NCBI RefSeq assembly: GCF_900496995.4
Contig: NC_044007.1
Location: 372,001 to 436,000, forward strand
Origin: Aquila chrysaetos chrysaetos
Lineage: Eukaryota > Chordata > Aves > Accipitriformes > Accipitridae
Direction of reading: 5' to 3'
DNA length: 64,000 nucleotides
In this document: positions 9,250 to 22,300 of the stretch, piece after piece
How positions within the stretch are numbered: position 1 is the stretch's first letter
How the letters are laid out: every line of letters starts with the position of its first letter
Made by a program: the position numbers and the translations under genes
Notes under the pieces: model-generated
Told to the model about the DNA's origin: nothing
The model's database searches: none
Seen by the model: the letters and a program-made list of their open reading frames with translations, nothing else

Positions 9250-12200
9250 GCACAGCCCCACGAGACCCAGCCAGGCTCCTCTCCATCCGACCTCTCCTAC
9301 CTGCCCACGATGGTCACAGGACGGGGTCGCCCGGCAGGTGCCCGCAGTCCCGCTGCTTCCTGCCTGGGACCAGAGCACGTTTAAAACCTTGCCCTTCCCC
9401 GCCCCTGGGGATGACACACCGGCCCAGCCCTGCCAGAAACATGCGGGCCAGCCCTCCCCACCCGCTCCCTCTGGCTGCCCGGGGTCCCCCCTCTTGCAGG
9501 GGGTCCGGCTGCACTCTGGCCCTGCCGCCCCATCGCTGCCCTCCCTGCACCGTGCCCCTGCAGGAGAGGGGTTCGCCAGTCCCGACGTGGCTGCAGCGCG
9601 GGCAGGTGGCCCTGTCCCCGCAGGCAGCCGTTTGCTTGGGCAGTGCCCTCTGCAAAGGAGAGACCTCCACAGGGCCAGTGTGCCTGCGCTGCTCACGTCC
9701 CCAGCAGCCTCTCACCCTTCTCCCCATTGCCCTATAACCACCCCCTATGTCAGCAGCTTTAGCAATGCCCCTGCACCTTGTCCTGGTGGTGGCTCCCACG
9801 GCAGCCCCTGCAGCCCTTGCCACCCATGCCTGCTGCATGTCCGTTTCCCATCAAATCGGCTGCGCTGCTGTGTCTATTTGGCCGCACCCCAGGCTGCAGC
9901 TGCAGGGCTGACAGACCCCAGGCTTCCACCTGCAGGCCTGACCACAGCACCACGGCAGCTGGGGTGGAGAGGGGGGACCCTTCCCCACTCCCCACAACCT
10001 TGCCCACATCCCTGGATGTGCACGTGGAGCCTGAATTGCCCAAAACGTGCCTAAGCCACCCGAGTCACCCAAACACCCCTGCCCTGCCTCCATCACCAGC
10101 CCCACACCCAGTTCCCCGCTCCACCCTGAGCACCCCCTCTCCTCTCCCTGGTGCCATGGGTGCTCGGTGAGCCCCAGAAGAGCAGCGGGCACCGTGCACG
10201 GGGAAGGGGACCGCCTTTGGGGCCACCAGGCGCTGCGGTGGTCGTGCCGCAGCCCCCTCCCGGTGCCAGCCCTGCAGGGCAATGTGCTGAGGCAGGGATG
10301 CGCACCACTTTTGGGCAAGATGTTTACGGTGCGTGGGAGTGTGTTGTCTGGAGAGCTGCCGGTATCCAGGCACAGGGCTGGCTGGGCAAGCCTGCAGCAT
10401 GGCACGGTGCGGTCCAGCGAGCACACAGCCCTGCTGCCTGCTGTGGGTGCCGCTAACCCCGGCGGTGGTGGTGCACCCCATGTGGAGAGGCATTCCCCCA
10501 GAAACGGCGTGGCGGAACACCCAGGCAGGAGCCCCTTCTGTGCCCGCCGCTTGGGCATCGCTAAGCCTGGGAGGACAGAGGGTCCCTCGGGATGCTGTCG
10601 CCCCACGGCAGCCACAGCTGGGGGGCCGAGAGAGGGGCTGGCCCGGACGATGCCCCAGACCCATGGGGTGATGTCTGAACAGGGGCAGCATCAGCAGGGC
10701 TGGTGAGAGGGGCAGGGGCTGCGACCGCCCCGGCAGGGCTGGCAGCTGCCACCGTAGCTGTACCTGTTCCTGTGGCACATGGAGAGGAGGTTGTGGCCCA
10801 GAAACCAGCATGATGGCTGCACAGGCATTGTCAATGGTTGTCACAGAGGTGTCGCTCCTGGCAGGTGCTGAGGAGCCTTAATCCAAAGGCAAACAGGGAT
10901 GAGTGTTCGCCACCGCCGCAGAGGGCTCGGCACCGGCATGCTGGAGCGGTGCCATCGCCGCAGAGCTTCCCGCTGGCGAGGCTGTGGAGGCGCTGACCTG
11001 CTCACCCTCCGGCGGGGTCTGGGCCAGCAGTCCCCCCCTGCAGCCTCCCCGGGGACCCTGCCAGCCCACACTGGGACCAAGGATGGCCCTGGGGCTGCAG
11101 CGGGGCCAGGCATGGGCACGGCCGGCCAGTGACCAGAGAGCCTGGCACATGTGGCCAACGGGGCATCGTCTCCCTGACTTGCAGCAGGGATAGGCAGGAG
11201 GGGGACGTCAGGCCCCCCCCGCTCCAGGCAATGTGGCTGCTCACGCAGGAAAACAGTGCACTGCGCTGGGCCATACTAGGCTGTGCTGAGTTGTTCTGTG
11301 CTACGCCTTCCGACGCTGTTTTGCTTTTGGTTTCTTGGGCACAACGCCCAAAGGCAGAGGAAAGGGTCTGGTTACAGTAATTAGCAGTAATGTGTGGTTG
11401 CAATTCCTGGGTATGCGCTCGAACTAACCGTATGCGGCTTAACCAAAGCATCTCAGCTACGTACAAAGACAAGGAGCAGACCGGCCTGGGCACGTCTCCC
11501 TTGCCCGTGGGCGGCCACGGCTCGGGCTGGAGGTGGCTGCTGGCTCCCGGGAGCCTCGGTGACACCCCTGCTGCACCGGCTGCCGAGCCAACGGGGCCAT
11601 GCAGCCATTTGCTGCGGGGAAAGGGGAAAGCCCAGAGGCGCAGGCATTGGGACACGGTTTCTCAGTGTTGCAGGAGTCGTCTCGCAGTGGGAAACCCCAC
11701 GTGGGTGGGTCGGTGAGGATGGCCCACTGAGCCAGGCGTCACAGGGTGCACTGCCAGAGCCAGCCGTGCCCGGCCGCTGGCGGAGGCTGCGGGAAGGGCA
11801 CTGCACCCGACTGGCCGCGGCGGGGGCTTGGGTTGAGGCAGCAGAGCTCTGCCATGGGTCCCAGACAGGGGGGCTCGCTGCCGCCACTGCGTGCTGCCGT
11901 CATGGGGCCCAGCAGCTGCCGCTCTCCCCGCTGCAAACCGCGCCGCCGCTGGCCAGGCTCCCTTCCAACGCCTCCAGCGCAGACCCCGGCGTGGGGCAGC
12001 CCACTGCGCTCGCCCACGCTGCCTGGCATCACCAGGCTGCACGTCCTCCCTGCTGTGCCGTGTCCATCTGTCCCGTGTCCATCTGTCCCAGCCATCAGCA
12101 GTCCGGGCCCAGGGATGCCCTGAGGTCCATCCCCCTGCCCCAGCCAGCCCGGCTGTGCCCTGGGCCAGCCCCACGGCTCCAAGGGCTCTGGGGGGGCCCC

Positions 12201-15019
12201 GAGCACCGCTGGTGGCACTGGCGGGATACGGGACGGCTTGGACGCGATTCGGCGTGCTCCTCGTCCCTCCAGGCGTGCGCCAAGGAAGGGGCGAGGCGGT
12301 GCGGGAGCGCAGCCCATCGCTGGCTGGGACGAACCGTGCTGGGGCTCAGGCCAGACGCTGAGCTCAGCGCCAGGAGATGCCCGCTGGGGTTTTGCTGCCC
12401 GATACCTGCGCCAACATACACAAACGCTCTTGCACAGGTGAATGCAGGTGCTCACACACAGGCACAGCTGTGCACACACATTTGCCGTGCGAGTGGCTCT
12501 GCACGCTCACGTATGTGTGCTTGTACGTATGCTGGCCCCAGCCCAAGAGCAGAGCAGGCATGCCAACACTGACCTGCGCGACACCAAAGCCTCCGGCCCC
12601 ACCAGCCTCCATCACCACCATGCCGTTGCCTCCAGCCCCGCAGGCATCCCGACCCCATGCTTGGATGGTGGCTTTGCACAGGGCAGGATGGGGGGGCCTG
12701 GAGAGCTCTGGGCTGTGGGGTCTCACCCCTTGCCCAGCAGCACCATACCCTGGGCACTGAGCAAAGGCTTCACGTGGGATGTGGGTGCAAACCGCAGGCA
12801 GGAGAGCCCCGTGCCTGCAGGTGGGAGCCAGAGCAGCCTGGGGACACCTCTGTGCTGGGAGCAGGAAAGCCAGGAGCAGAGCTGCGGGAGCTGGGGCTCC
12901 GCACCCCAGGGCTGCAGGAGCTGCCGTGGCATGGGCTGGGGGTCACTCAGCAGGCTGGGACCCTCGGGGTTCACACCCCACTCTGCCCCCAGAGAGGGGA
13001 CGGGAGATATCTTGGGAGGGGGACACACATCTGAGAGCGCTCCCCTCTGCCAGCCCCCAGGCATGGCCATTCACCCCCCCCCCCAAGCCTGGCTGGGCTC
13101 TGTCAGGTGGGATGAAGCAACTGCTGCCAGTGCATGGCTCCAGTCTGGGACTGGGGCACGCAGGGTCGGCCCGTCAGGTGGAGCACCCAGGGTTCCCACA
13201 GCTGGGGCAAGCACCGGGGCGGTTGGGCAACAGGGTGGCACCTGCCTCCCGCTCCCTGCAGCGGGGGCCAGCTGGCTCCGTGGGGTGCCCGCCGGTGGGA
13301 GGGCTGCTCCGCCACGTCACCGGAGCCCCACGCGACCCGGCTCCACCGGATGGCATGGCTGTGGTGGCTTGGGTCCAAGCGCCCAGCCGTGATGGTGCCC
13401 ATCTGGGGCCGAGCCTCCAGCCCTGCTCTCCCGCTGCCGCCTGCTTGCTCATGGCCCTGGGAGCCGCTCGTGCAGCAAAGCAATGTGCTTGCAGCCATGT
13501 GGTGCTCCTCTCCCAGTCCTGGCACAGGCTGTGAGACGTGGACGCTCTCCCAGGGCATCCCCTCTCTGCACCACATCAGCCTGAGGATGGTGCAGTCTCA
13601 CCTGGACCCTGTGTCTCCATTCACGTGCTCTGGGTCTGTGTGTCTCTCCATCGTGTCACCCCCCCATCCCCGGCTCCAGCCCTGGGGAGGCTGCATTGCC
13701 AGGCTGTGCAAGCATTTTGCAAAAAGTTTGCGTGTGCACGCTGGCCACCCCGCGCCTGTTGTCTTTGCTTCCCGGATCGGAGTCATTGCCAGGGGCTTTG
13801 GATGCAGCTGACACAGGCTGGTGGTGCCGGGCGTGTTGCTCCAGCTGGGAGTGGTGGATGAGATTTCCATAGGCAGAGGAATGCGCAACGCAACTCGTCT
13901 TGGTCCCAGCCTGCGCCGGCAGCACTGTGCGGACCATCCCGGGACGTGTTGGCGGATGCTCTGCTCCGTTGAGAGCGGTGGGGCTCGGCCCTGCTCTCCG
14001 GGGGCTGCTGGCAGTGCCAGCAGCAAAGGACCCCATCCCGCACGCAGAGCAGTTGCAGGGCTCCTCCGTGCGTGGACAGGGGACATGCCCCGCCACAGGC
14101 TCTCTGATGCGTTTCCAGACCTGGCCGCCTTTGGCTGCTCTCCGATGCAGAAGTGTTTGTTCAGAAAAAAAATGAGTGTGGAGACAGTTTTAGGGGACAA
14201 CAGTGCAGAAATGGGGCTGAAATCTATGATGGCATGGCCGGCCAGCCAACAGGACCGAGATAAGGGAGGAGGCAGCTAGGCAAAGCCCCAGCCCTGCTGG
14301 GGAGGGGTATGTGGGACCCCCGGTATGTGGGGGTCTTGGACTTCCCTAAGGCAGGGAGGTGCTGGGCAAGGGCTGTGCTGCTGCGATGCTTCGGAACAGT
14401 CCCCGTACAGGAGGTGTCCCCACCTCCTGGAGTGGGGACACAGCCAGTGTCTCCAGCTGCCCCATCCCACCCCGACCTGCAGCCATGCCCCATCCCAACT
14501 GATCCCCAGCTGCCCCAGCATGGGACAGGGATGGAGGCACTGCTGCAGGAGACCACGTGGGCCGGGGACCGCGTGGACACTCCTGGTGCCTTCACGGCTG
14601 TGGGGTGGCAGAAGAGCAGCCAGCACACGGGGATGGGGACATGGCATCTCCCAGTGCCACCCGCCATGGGTGGGGGCTCCTGTCCCCGGGGCGGAGGCAC
14701 TGGGGCACAGCAGGAATCCCAGCAATGCTTTCCTCGGAAAGGAGGTAACAGGGCTCGCTGGCTGCTGGCACCCACTGCAACGCCTCGGGGCTTGTCAGCC
14801 ACGGTTCTGGCGCCGGGCATCTCTGCCAGTGGCACCCAGATGGAGGCACACCCAGCCATGCCCGGCCACCATGCCAAGCCGTGTGCGCACCAACTTTGGT
14901 GATGCTACACCCCCCCGCCGCACTGCACCGCACCGCACCGCAGCGCCCGGCTGCGGCAGCCCCTCACTCCAACAGCGGGGTGAGCAGACAGACAGACTGC
15001 AGCAAGCCCCGGGTGCTCA

Positions 15020-15524
15020 TAGAAAAAGAAACCTACTCTTTATTGTGGCTGGCAGGGCCGTGCCCGGCCAAGGTTACATTCAGCTCTACTGCTGTCCGGT
15101 TAGCGGGGTGACGTGAGCATGCGTCAGCAGGGCAGGGGTCCCACCGCCCGCGGGTGCTGCAGGCGGGACGGGGGCACGGGCGCGAGGGACCCCCCCCCGG
15201 CCCGTGGCAGCCCCAGCCCTGCCGGGGTGGGGGGGGGGGGGGGGCAGCTGTAGCTGGGGCCCCGTGCACACACACCGAAAGCCCAAGGGGTGAGGGTTAG
15301 CACCAGAAACGGGGCTCTGCGTCCGGCGAGGGGCCCTGGTGCCCGGGTACTGAGCTCAGCCACCTCCCACCGGCGTGGGGGCAGCAGGACGGGGGGACCC
15401 CCCCACCAGCAATGCCAAATGCCCGGGGGCACCAGCAGCCACCCCGATGATGGCACGGGAGCCTGGGGGGAGAGGGGTAGGGCCCAGCCCAGGGGCGTCT
15501 GGGCTGCCACAGCCCTGGCTGACC
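15020..15524 (-). other. 3'UTR of the spectraplakin-tail gene
   Basis: Lies between the tentative stop (15525-15527) and the poly(A) site. It is GC-rich with G/C homopolymers near 15185-15242 and holds no recognisable coding sequence. Its upper border depends on the uncertain last coding exon. Confidence 0.45.
15039..15044 (-). terminator. Poly(A) signal AATAAA
   Basis: Minus-strand AATAAA (TTTATT on plus). Within 60 bases downstream the minus strand is T- and GT-rich, with a repeated GTCT motif near 14985-15000, matching the usual downstream element. This is the expected 3' end of the spectrin/EF/GAR gene. Confidence 0.8.
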
Positions 15525-15865
15525 CTACAGCCGCGGGATGCTCCCGGCAGCCTGCAGCTGCCCCGGGCGCTCGGAGCGAGCAGGGCATCGGGGCTCGGTG
15601 TCCCCCCCCCCATGCTGCCTGGCGGAGCGGTGGGGCAGGGGGCCATGCCAGCCAGAGCCCGAGGGCGGTTTGGTGTGTGTCAGGGGATGCTTGCATATAC
15701 GCTGGGACCAGATCCAGCGGGATCGGTGATGGACAGACAGCTCAGCCCTTGCAGGCGGGCGCCCGCTCGGGGGGCCGCAGCGCCGGGCCGGAGACCCACG
15801 GGGCGCACGGCCGCGGCTTCGCCATCCTCCAGCCTCGGGGCGGGCGGCCGCCGGGGAGGAGAGTC
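15525..15865 (-). CDS. Tentative last coding exon (E39)
   Basis: A fair acceptor (pyrimidines then CACTCAG) ends at 15866. In the phase left by E38 the frame stays open to a TAG at 15525-15527, giving about 112 Arg/Pro/Ser-rich residues. The other two frames end at 15680 and 15742. The sequence is low-complexity and has no recognised homology, so the true C-terminus could differ. Confidence 0.35.
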
Positions 15866-16188
15866 CTGAGTGGGGCCGGCCGAGGGTGCTGGGCGCAGGG
15901 CGGGCGGCTGGGGGTGCTCAGCGGCAGGGGCTGCAGCGCTCCGGGGGGGGACCCTTCGGGTGGCTCTGCAAGGGCAAGGAAGGGCTGGAGCGGTGTGTGC
16001 TCCCCTGCACCGGTGCTCCTGGGGCGGGGGGCCATCCCCACTGCCCTGCCCCATACCAGCCCATCGACTCTGGCTCCCCTCTGCTTCCCCAGCCCCCTGC
16101 CCTGCGGGGCAGGCAGGGTGCAGCCTGCAGCAGGCTGCCTGGGGTGGGCAGGGGACCCCCCCCCCACCTGCAGCAGCACAGCCCTCAC

Positions 16189-16309
16189 CTGGGGGTGCCA
16201 CGGCCAGGCTCTCCTCGGCCGCGGTGAACTGCAGCTCAGCTCCGTCGGGCAGCAGGGAGCCGCGGGAGCGGGGGCACCGGTCTCCGGAGCGCGTCCTCCG
16301 CAGCACCGA
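16189..16309 (-). CDS. E38: C-terminal tail exon
   Basis: Acceptor CCTCCCCAG, donor CAG|GTGAGG. Reads [14 protein letters not shown] to ESLAVAPP. Basic then acidic; starts in phase 0 and ends with one base of a split codon. Confidence 0.8.
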
Positions 16310-19300
16310 CTGGGGAGGGAGAGAGGGTCAGCACCCGCAGCCGTCGGGCTGGGGAGGTCGGGACTTCTGGGGGGGCTCCCCAGCCCTTACCTTCCTGGCC
16401 AGGGGGCTGCTGGGGGCCGAGGCGCTGCTGTAGAGGCTGAGGCTGGAGTTGGAGCGGCTGGGGGACAGCACTTTGGAGGAGGGGGCCGACTGGTTCCCCG
16501 CACACTTGGCCGCGGCGGCCCCGAAGGCATCTGGGGACAGGTACTTCTCGTTGATCTTCAGGTTGGTCCTTCCCTTCACTGGGGACAACAGAGGCGGTGA
16601 GCGGGGCTGGCGCTGGGGGTCCCTGCGAACCCCCCTGGGGAGGCTGGTGGGCTGCATCCCATATAGGCACCACCAACCCGCACGGCCCTGTGGGCACCCT
16701 GCCCGGGGAACAGGGACGCCTGCCATGCCGATGTCGGGGCTCTCCCAGCCTCAGCCGGCTGCAGATCCTCCTGGCCGCAGAGCTGTGGGTGCCCCGTGCC
16801 CGGCACCCGGCGTGGGACAGCCATACCCACCTCTGCAGGGGTCGTTCTTCACCAGGAACTCGTCCAGCGCGATCCAGCCCCCGCCGACCCGCACCATCAG
16901 GGTGCTACGCAGGATCCGCACCATCCGCAGCTGCTGGGACTCCCCGAACTGCGGGGGAGAGGGGTGTCAGGGCAAGGCGGGGGCTGGGGGGGGGCGGTTT
17001 GGCAGGGCTGGGAGCCAGAGAAGGGCACCAGTGCAGGTACCAGCGCTCAGAGCTGCCTGTCACCGGGCTGTCGGGTCCCTCACAGTCCCTCTGTCCCCGC
17101 CAGCGCTGCCCTCCCTGCAATGCCACAGCATGCAGCATCTGGGGCCAGGGATCCCACGGGACATGGGGATGTGCCCTCTCCCTGCTGTTGCAAAGCATCT
17201 GGGGCAGGGAGCCACAGCACACGGGGGGCTGCAGGACCTCTGCATGGTGCAGGCTGCGTACGGGTGTTGGAGCAAGCCCGGGACCACGGGGTGGGGAACC
17301 ATGGGGGGCCGCTGGGGACCCGGCAGCAGGGCAGGAGGCAGTAACGGTGTTGGTTGGCACTTACCCGGTACCTGTTGGCGCTGATCTGCTCCACCTGGAA
17401 GCGCTTGGCACAGTTGCACTGGGCCACCTGCCTGTTCACCTGGGGACGGCACGCTCAGCTCAGACCCACGGCAGGGCCCCCCACCGTGCCCGGCCCCAGG
17501 CACCGCGGCTCTCCCCGCCGTACCTCGTCCTGGATCTGGTCGGCATCGGCGGTCCGGCGCAGCGGGTCCCGGTTGGGGTGCAGGGTGCTGACAAACTCGT
17601 AGTAGTCGATGAAGCCGTCGCCATTCATGTCGAAGATGCTCGCCACGGCGTTCATCTCCAAGACGTTGGTGGGGAACTCTGGGGAGGGAAGCGGACCCTC
17701 AGCCTGCCGTGCCCTGTGCCAAGGCCAGCTGGCACCAGCACCGAACCCTGGCCCCCCTCCAAGGGGTATCCCAGCTGGCAGACCCTGTCCCTCCCCATCC
17801 CTGATAGCACTGCCCCACCTCTCCCGGGACTGCCCTTTCCTGAGTTCTCAGGGGGAGGGAATCCCTGTGGGGTGCACCAGCCCCAGGAGCCAGCCCCAGC
17901 CCACCCCAGCCCCGGAGGCACTCACTGGAGGAGAGGACGCTCTCGATGAACTCCCGCTGGCTGATGCGGCCGTCCTGGTCCCTGTCGATGCCTCGGAAAA
18001 CATCCAGGACACGGGACTTCATTTGGCTGATCCACTGCATGTAACGTTTTCTCCAGACCCCGAAGTCAAAGTGAGCAAACTCCTCCAGCTCAGAGAGGCA
18101 CAGATGGGAATTAATGCACTGGCAGGAAAGCCCCCCCCCCCCCCGAGCCCCCCCATCACATCAGCCTGGGTGACCATGCTTTGCCCCACGTTCGGGCTCA
18201 ACCCCGCTGCTGTGCAGCCAGCCAGCTCCCAGCCCTGACCCCGCTGAGGCTGGCAAAGGGGTCTCTGCCCAGGACCCCCAACTCTGGGTTGCAAAGGGGA
18301 GCCACAGGCTGAAGCAGCCGGCTCTTGGCCATTGAGGGTGCGCCCACCCCTGCCCGCAAGGATGCGCAGGGACTCCTGGCTACAGGAACGGAGTTTGGGA
18401 AGGCTCCTGGGTGCTGTCTGCTCCATCCCACCAACCCTGGGGACCGACCCCATCCGCATCCGACCCAGGGCCAGGGGCTCCGGCCAGCAGAAGACAAGAC
18501 CAGCTGCCGGCACCCACCGGGGCCGTGGCACCGCCGGCGCTGCCCCTACCTCTCGCAGGCGCTGCAGGGCCGTCTCCAGCCGGTATTGCCGGTCCAGGGC
18601 CAGAAGCCAGAGCTGCTGCCAGCGGTGCAGGAGCTGGGCCATGAGGGGCGTCTGGGGCTCCAGCCCCCCGAGCGGCACCGCCGGCGCGCCCTGCGCCTTC
18701 CCCGTGCTGCGACGACCTGCAGCCGGTGGAGATGGGCGGTGAGGGCACAGCCAGCGGTCCTGGGGCACGGCACCGCGCGGCACAGGGGGCAAACGGGGGT
18801 CTTACGTGTGGCTAGTCGGCGGGCAGCCGGCGGGCCCAGCTCCGCGGCCAGCTTCCGCTTGCAGCTCTTGGTGACCTTCTCCACATCGGGCTGCTTGCGG
18901 TTCAGCTCCTCCATGAACACCTGCCGCAGAGCACCGGCACAGCTGGGGCAGGGGGCTGAAGCCGGGAGTACAGCCACCCATGGACCAGCCCTGTTGCCCC
19001 CCCTCCCGGCGACCCTCCTGCATCAGCAGCCCTTGCCACAGACCCGGTGGGCTTGGGCTGTGGCTGCTGCCGTGCATGAAAGAAGCTGCTGCGTCACTGC
19101 TGCATGCACGAGCTGCACCCACGGCCTCAGCCTGGTGTGTCCAAAAGTCCTCGGTGGGGTCAAGCCGAGGTGGGGAGCTGGGCGCAGGGTCCCTTACCGT
19201 GTGCTGGGCATTGAGCTCCTCCAGCTGCTCAGCCTCCTCCGGCAGCGGCTCCTGGTCCCGCAGGCTGAGTGCCTCCTCGGCGGCCGTGATCCAGTCGATG

Positions 19301-22300
19301 AGCTGGGCCATCTCCTCCCGCTCGGCCGCAAGGCTGGCGGTCTGCGCCTGCAGCCGCTCACCCTGCTGCTGGGCCCAGCTCAGCACCTGCGGGCACAGCC
19401 AGGGGAGCTGGGCCATGGGGGCTGGCGGCAGGGGGGGGGGCCACGGGGCCGGCTGCCCCGCTGTGGACCCCTGTGTCTGCAGCCCCGACCAGGCACTGGG
19501 GGGCCATTGCTTCAGGGGCAACGAGTTCCTGCACGGGGAGCCACGGTGCACGTCTGCCATGGGGCAAGCACACGGATCCCCGGCCAGCAGCTGTAATGAC
19601 TATGGGGCAGGAACACAGAGCAGGGACGGGGATGCTCCATGGCCCACCCATGATGATGGGGCAGGACAGGGTTCCTGCTGGGCAGCTGGGGCAGGGCTGA
19701 CAGTACTGACCCTCATGTGCCGAGGGGCCTTTGCAGCTCTCGGGTGCTGCCGCCGGTGCTTTGAGCACCGGTCCTCGGACCGTCCCTGCGGGCAGCAGCC
19801 AAACGTACCGGTACCCAGGTCTGAGCCAGTGCGGACGTGCTGGCTGCCCTCGCAGCGGGGCTGTGCCGCGTCCTCGCTATCTGGGGCGAGCGGGGCGAGG
19901 AAGGCAGCCCCGGGGGCGGCAGGACCCCGGAGCAGATCCAGATCAGATACCGAAGATCTCTGCTCACTAAGGGCTTTGTGCAGATGAGGGATGGGCCCAA
20001 CCCGTCAGACCCGTTCAGGGAGAGCCCGGAGCGCTCTCGCCTGCAAACCCACAATGCCAGAAAGCCTCTGAGCTGCTGCTGCGGGAGCAGGGTCTGGGGT
20101 GGAGATCCCCAGGACACTGCTCCCCAGGGACTCCCTGCCTGGGCTGCATGGCATCTGTCGTCACACAGGAATGAGCCACCACCATCCAGGTGGGACCACA
20201 GAGGCCCCAGGGGACCCCCTGTGTGGCTCCGGGATGGGGGAGCAGGGGTGGGAGCAAGGGGATGGTCAGGGCTGGCCAGGGCAGTGCGTCCCGGCAGCTC
20301 ACGGGGGGCCAGGTCTGCGCAGGAGGAATTGAGCAAGGGCCAGCTGGTCGCTGGCGAGACCAAGACCCTCTGTGTTGGCCAAGGACGGAGCCAAGCATCC
20401 CCAGCTCCCTGCAACGCGCCGGTCAGGAGAGCTGCGCCAAAGAGGCACCAGCGGTGGGAACAGCGTGGGGCCGTGCTCGTCCCAGGCACGGGTGCAGATC
20501 TGCTCCCCACCCAGGGAGGGATGGAGAAGGGGTGCCCAGCTCACCTCCTGGAAGCGGCTCTTAGCGACCGTGACCCAGGACTTGATAGTGATGACGGAGT
20601 CCGGGTGGCAGGTGGAGAGGATCTCCTCCCCCAGCGAGGTGATGCACTCCAGCTCCAGCTGCTGGCACTGCAGGGACTTCATCAGCTCCTGGGGGAGGGC
20701 ACGGACCATGGTACTGCAGGGTCTCAGCCCCCTGCACCTCACTGCACCCCCCAGCACCGCAGGGACCAGCCTCCCCCCAGCCGGGTGTGCAGGCGGCAGA
20801 AGGACGCTGGGCAGAGCGAGCATGGCCACCGAGCATGGCTGTCTTTGCATGGGGTGCTTGGGACCCCAAATCTCCACACCTCAGGGTGCTTAGGGCCCCA
20901 AACCCCATGTCTTGGTGTGATGGGGCCCAACATCCCACGTCTTGGTGTGGCGCACCCCACACCCTAGCAGGGGCCGGCTGAGCCCAGCAACGGGACGTCC
21001 CGGGGCAAGGATGGAGCCACCCTGGAGGTGGGGGCTGGTGGGGGGTAGTGGGGGCTGGCAGGGACAGGCACTGACCTGCAGCTGGTTCTGGCACTCCTGC
21101 ACGGCCAGCTCCTCCTCGGGGAAGACGCCGTACTTGAGGGCTTTCTCCGACTCGGAGAGGCGACCCAGGAAGGAATGCACCAGGGTGTGAAACTCCTCCG
21201 CCTGCCACAGATAGCCGGGGACCTGCTCAGCACCCACCTCGGCCAGACCCCGAGCCCCCCAGCCAGACCCCGAGCCCTGCAACTGCCGCTCCTGCCCGGG
21301 GCCAGACAAACACCCAGCGCAGCTGTGCAGCTCCAGGCCCCTGAGGGAGAGCTGCTGCCAGCCCCACTCAACTGGAGACGGGATGCTCTTCACCCCAGCT
21401 TGGCACCTGGGACACAATTTCCCCCAACCCCCATCAGTCCCTCCCCATCGAGCAGGGCACCCTGCAACACGCAGCAATCCTGCCCTGGGCACCTTGCACA
21501 CAGGCACACCCGCAACAGGGTGCCAGCCCGGCACCCGGCCATGGCACCTTGCGACACAGCCCCACAACGTACGGCCACCCACCGCCCGGGCACCCCACAC
21601 AGCACCCTGCAGCACAGCCACACACAGAGCCCAGGCATCCCACGCAGCACCCCCTGCAGCACAGCCGCATGCAGCCCTGGGCTCCCCACGTGCCCACGGC
21701 CACCTGCAGAGAATGCACCAGCTGCAGACCCTGACCTTTCTGCCCGGGCAGGCCCTGGGCTGGCTGCTGCCCCTCAGCCACCCGCGGCTTGACCGGCTCT
21801 CACCTGCCGGAGCGCAGCTTCCAGCCGGGCCTGCTTGGAGACGGAGAGCTTGCAGACCAGGTCCCACCGGGTGCTCAGCTCCTCCATCTGCTTCTGCAGC
21901 CACTGGGAGTCGACGCTGCTGCTGCCGCGGGTCAGGTCCCGCACCGAGCGCTTCAGCATCTTGATGCAGCTGGCTCGCTTGCCCAGCTCCTTCTGGAAGA
22001 CCTGCGCAGGAGAGGGCAGGGGCAGGTGGGAGATGCCAGGGGGCCCCAGCACCCTGCCTGGCCCCCGTTACTGTGCAGGGCTCCCATGCACCCCAGGACC
22101 CCTTGCAGCAATAGGGTACACGGGATGCCCCAGCACTGCCTCAAGGACTGGGAGCACAGGCTTAGGTTAAGCGGGGGCTGCTCCGGTGGGCAAAGCCCCA
22201 TCCTGCGCCTGGCTGGTGTCCTGCCCTGGGACGGAGGGTGGGCAGGGCTGGTGCGGAGCCCAGGGCTCCCCAGGGGCCAACGTGGGGCTGGGGACACCCA

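Larger units (their letters stand above)
5290..15019. other. Intergenic/5' flank of EPPK1; no gene supported
   Basis: Very GC-rich sequence full of chance open frames on both strands (for example 6688-7827 minus and 8849-10054 plus). None shows a recognisable domain, and overlapping frames are equally open, as expected of stop-poor GC-rich DNA. Contents worth noting are homopolymer C runs near 7880 and 9231-9249, a CpG-dense block with a TGAGTCA site at 8060-8290, a CA/TG-rich patch at 12410-12540, and an AT-rich island at 11235-11480. The untranslated first exon and promoter of EPPK1 must lie in or beyond this stretch. Confidence 0.6.
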
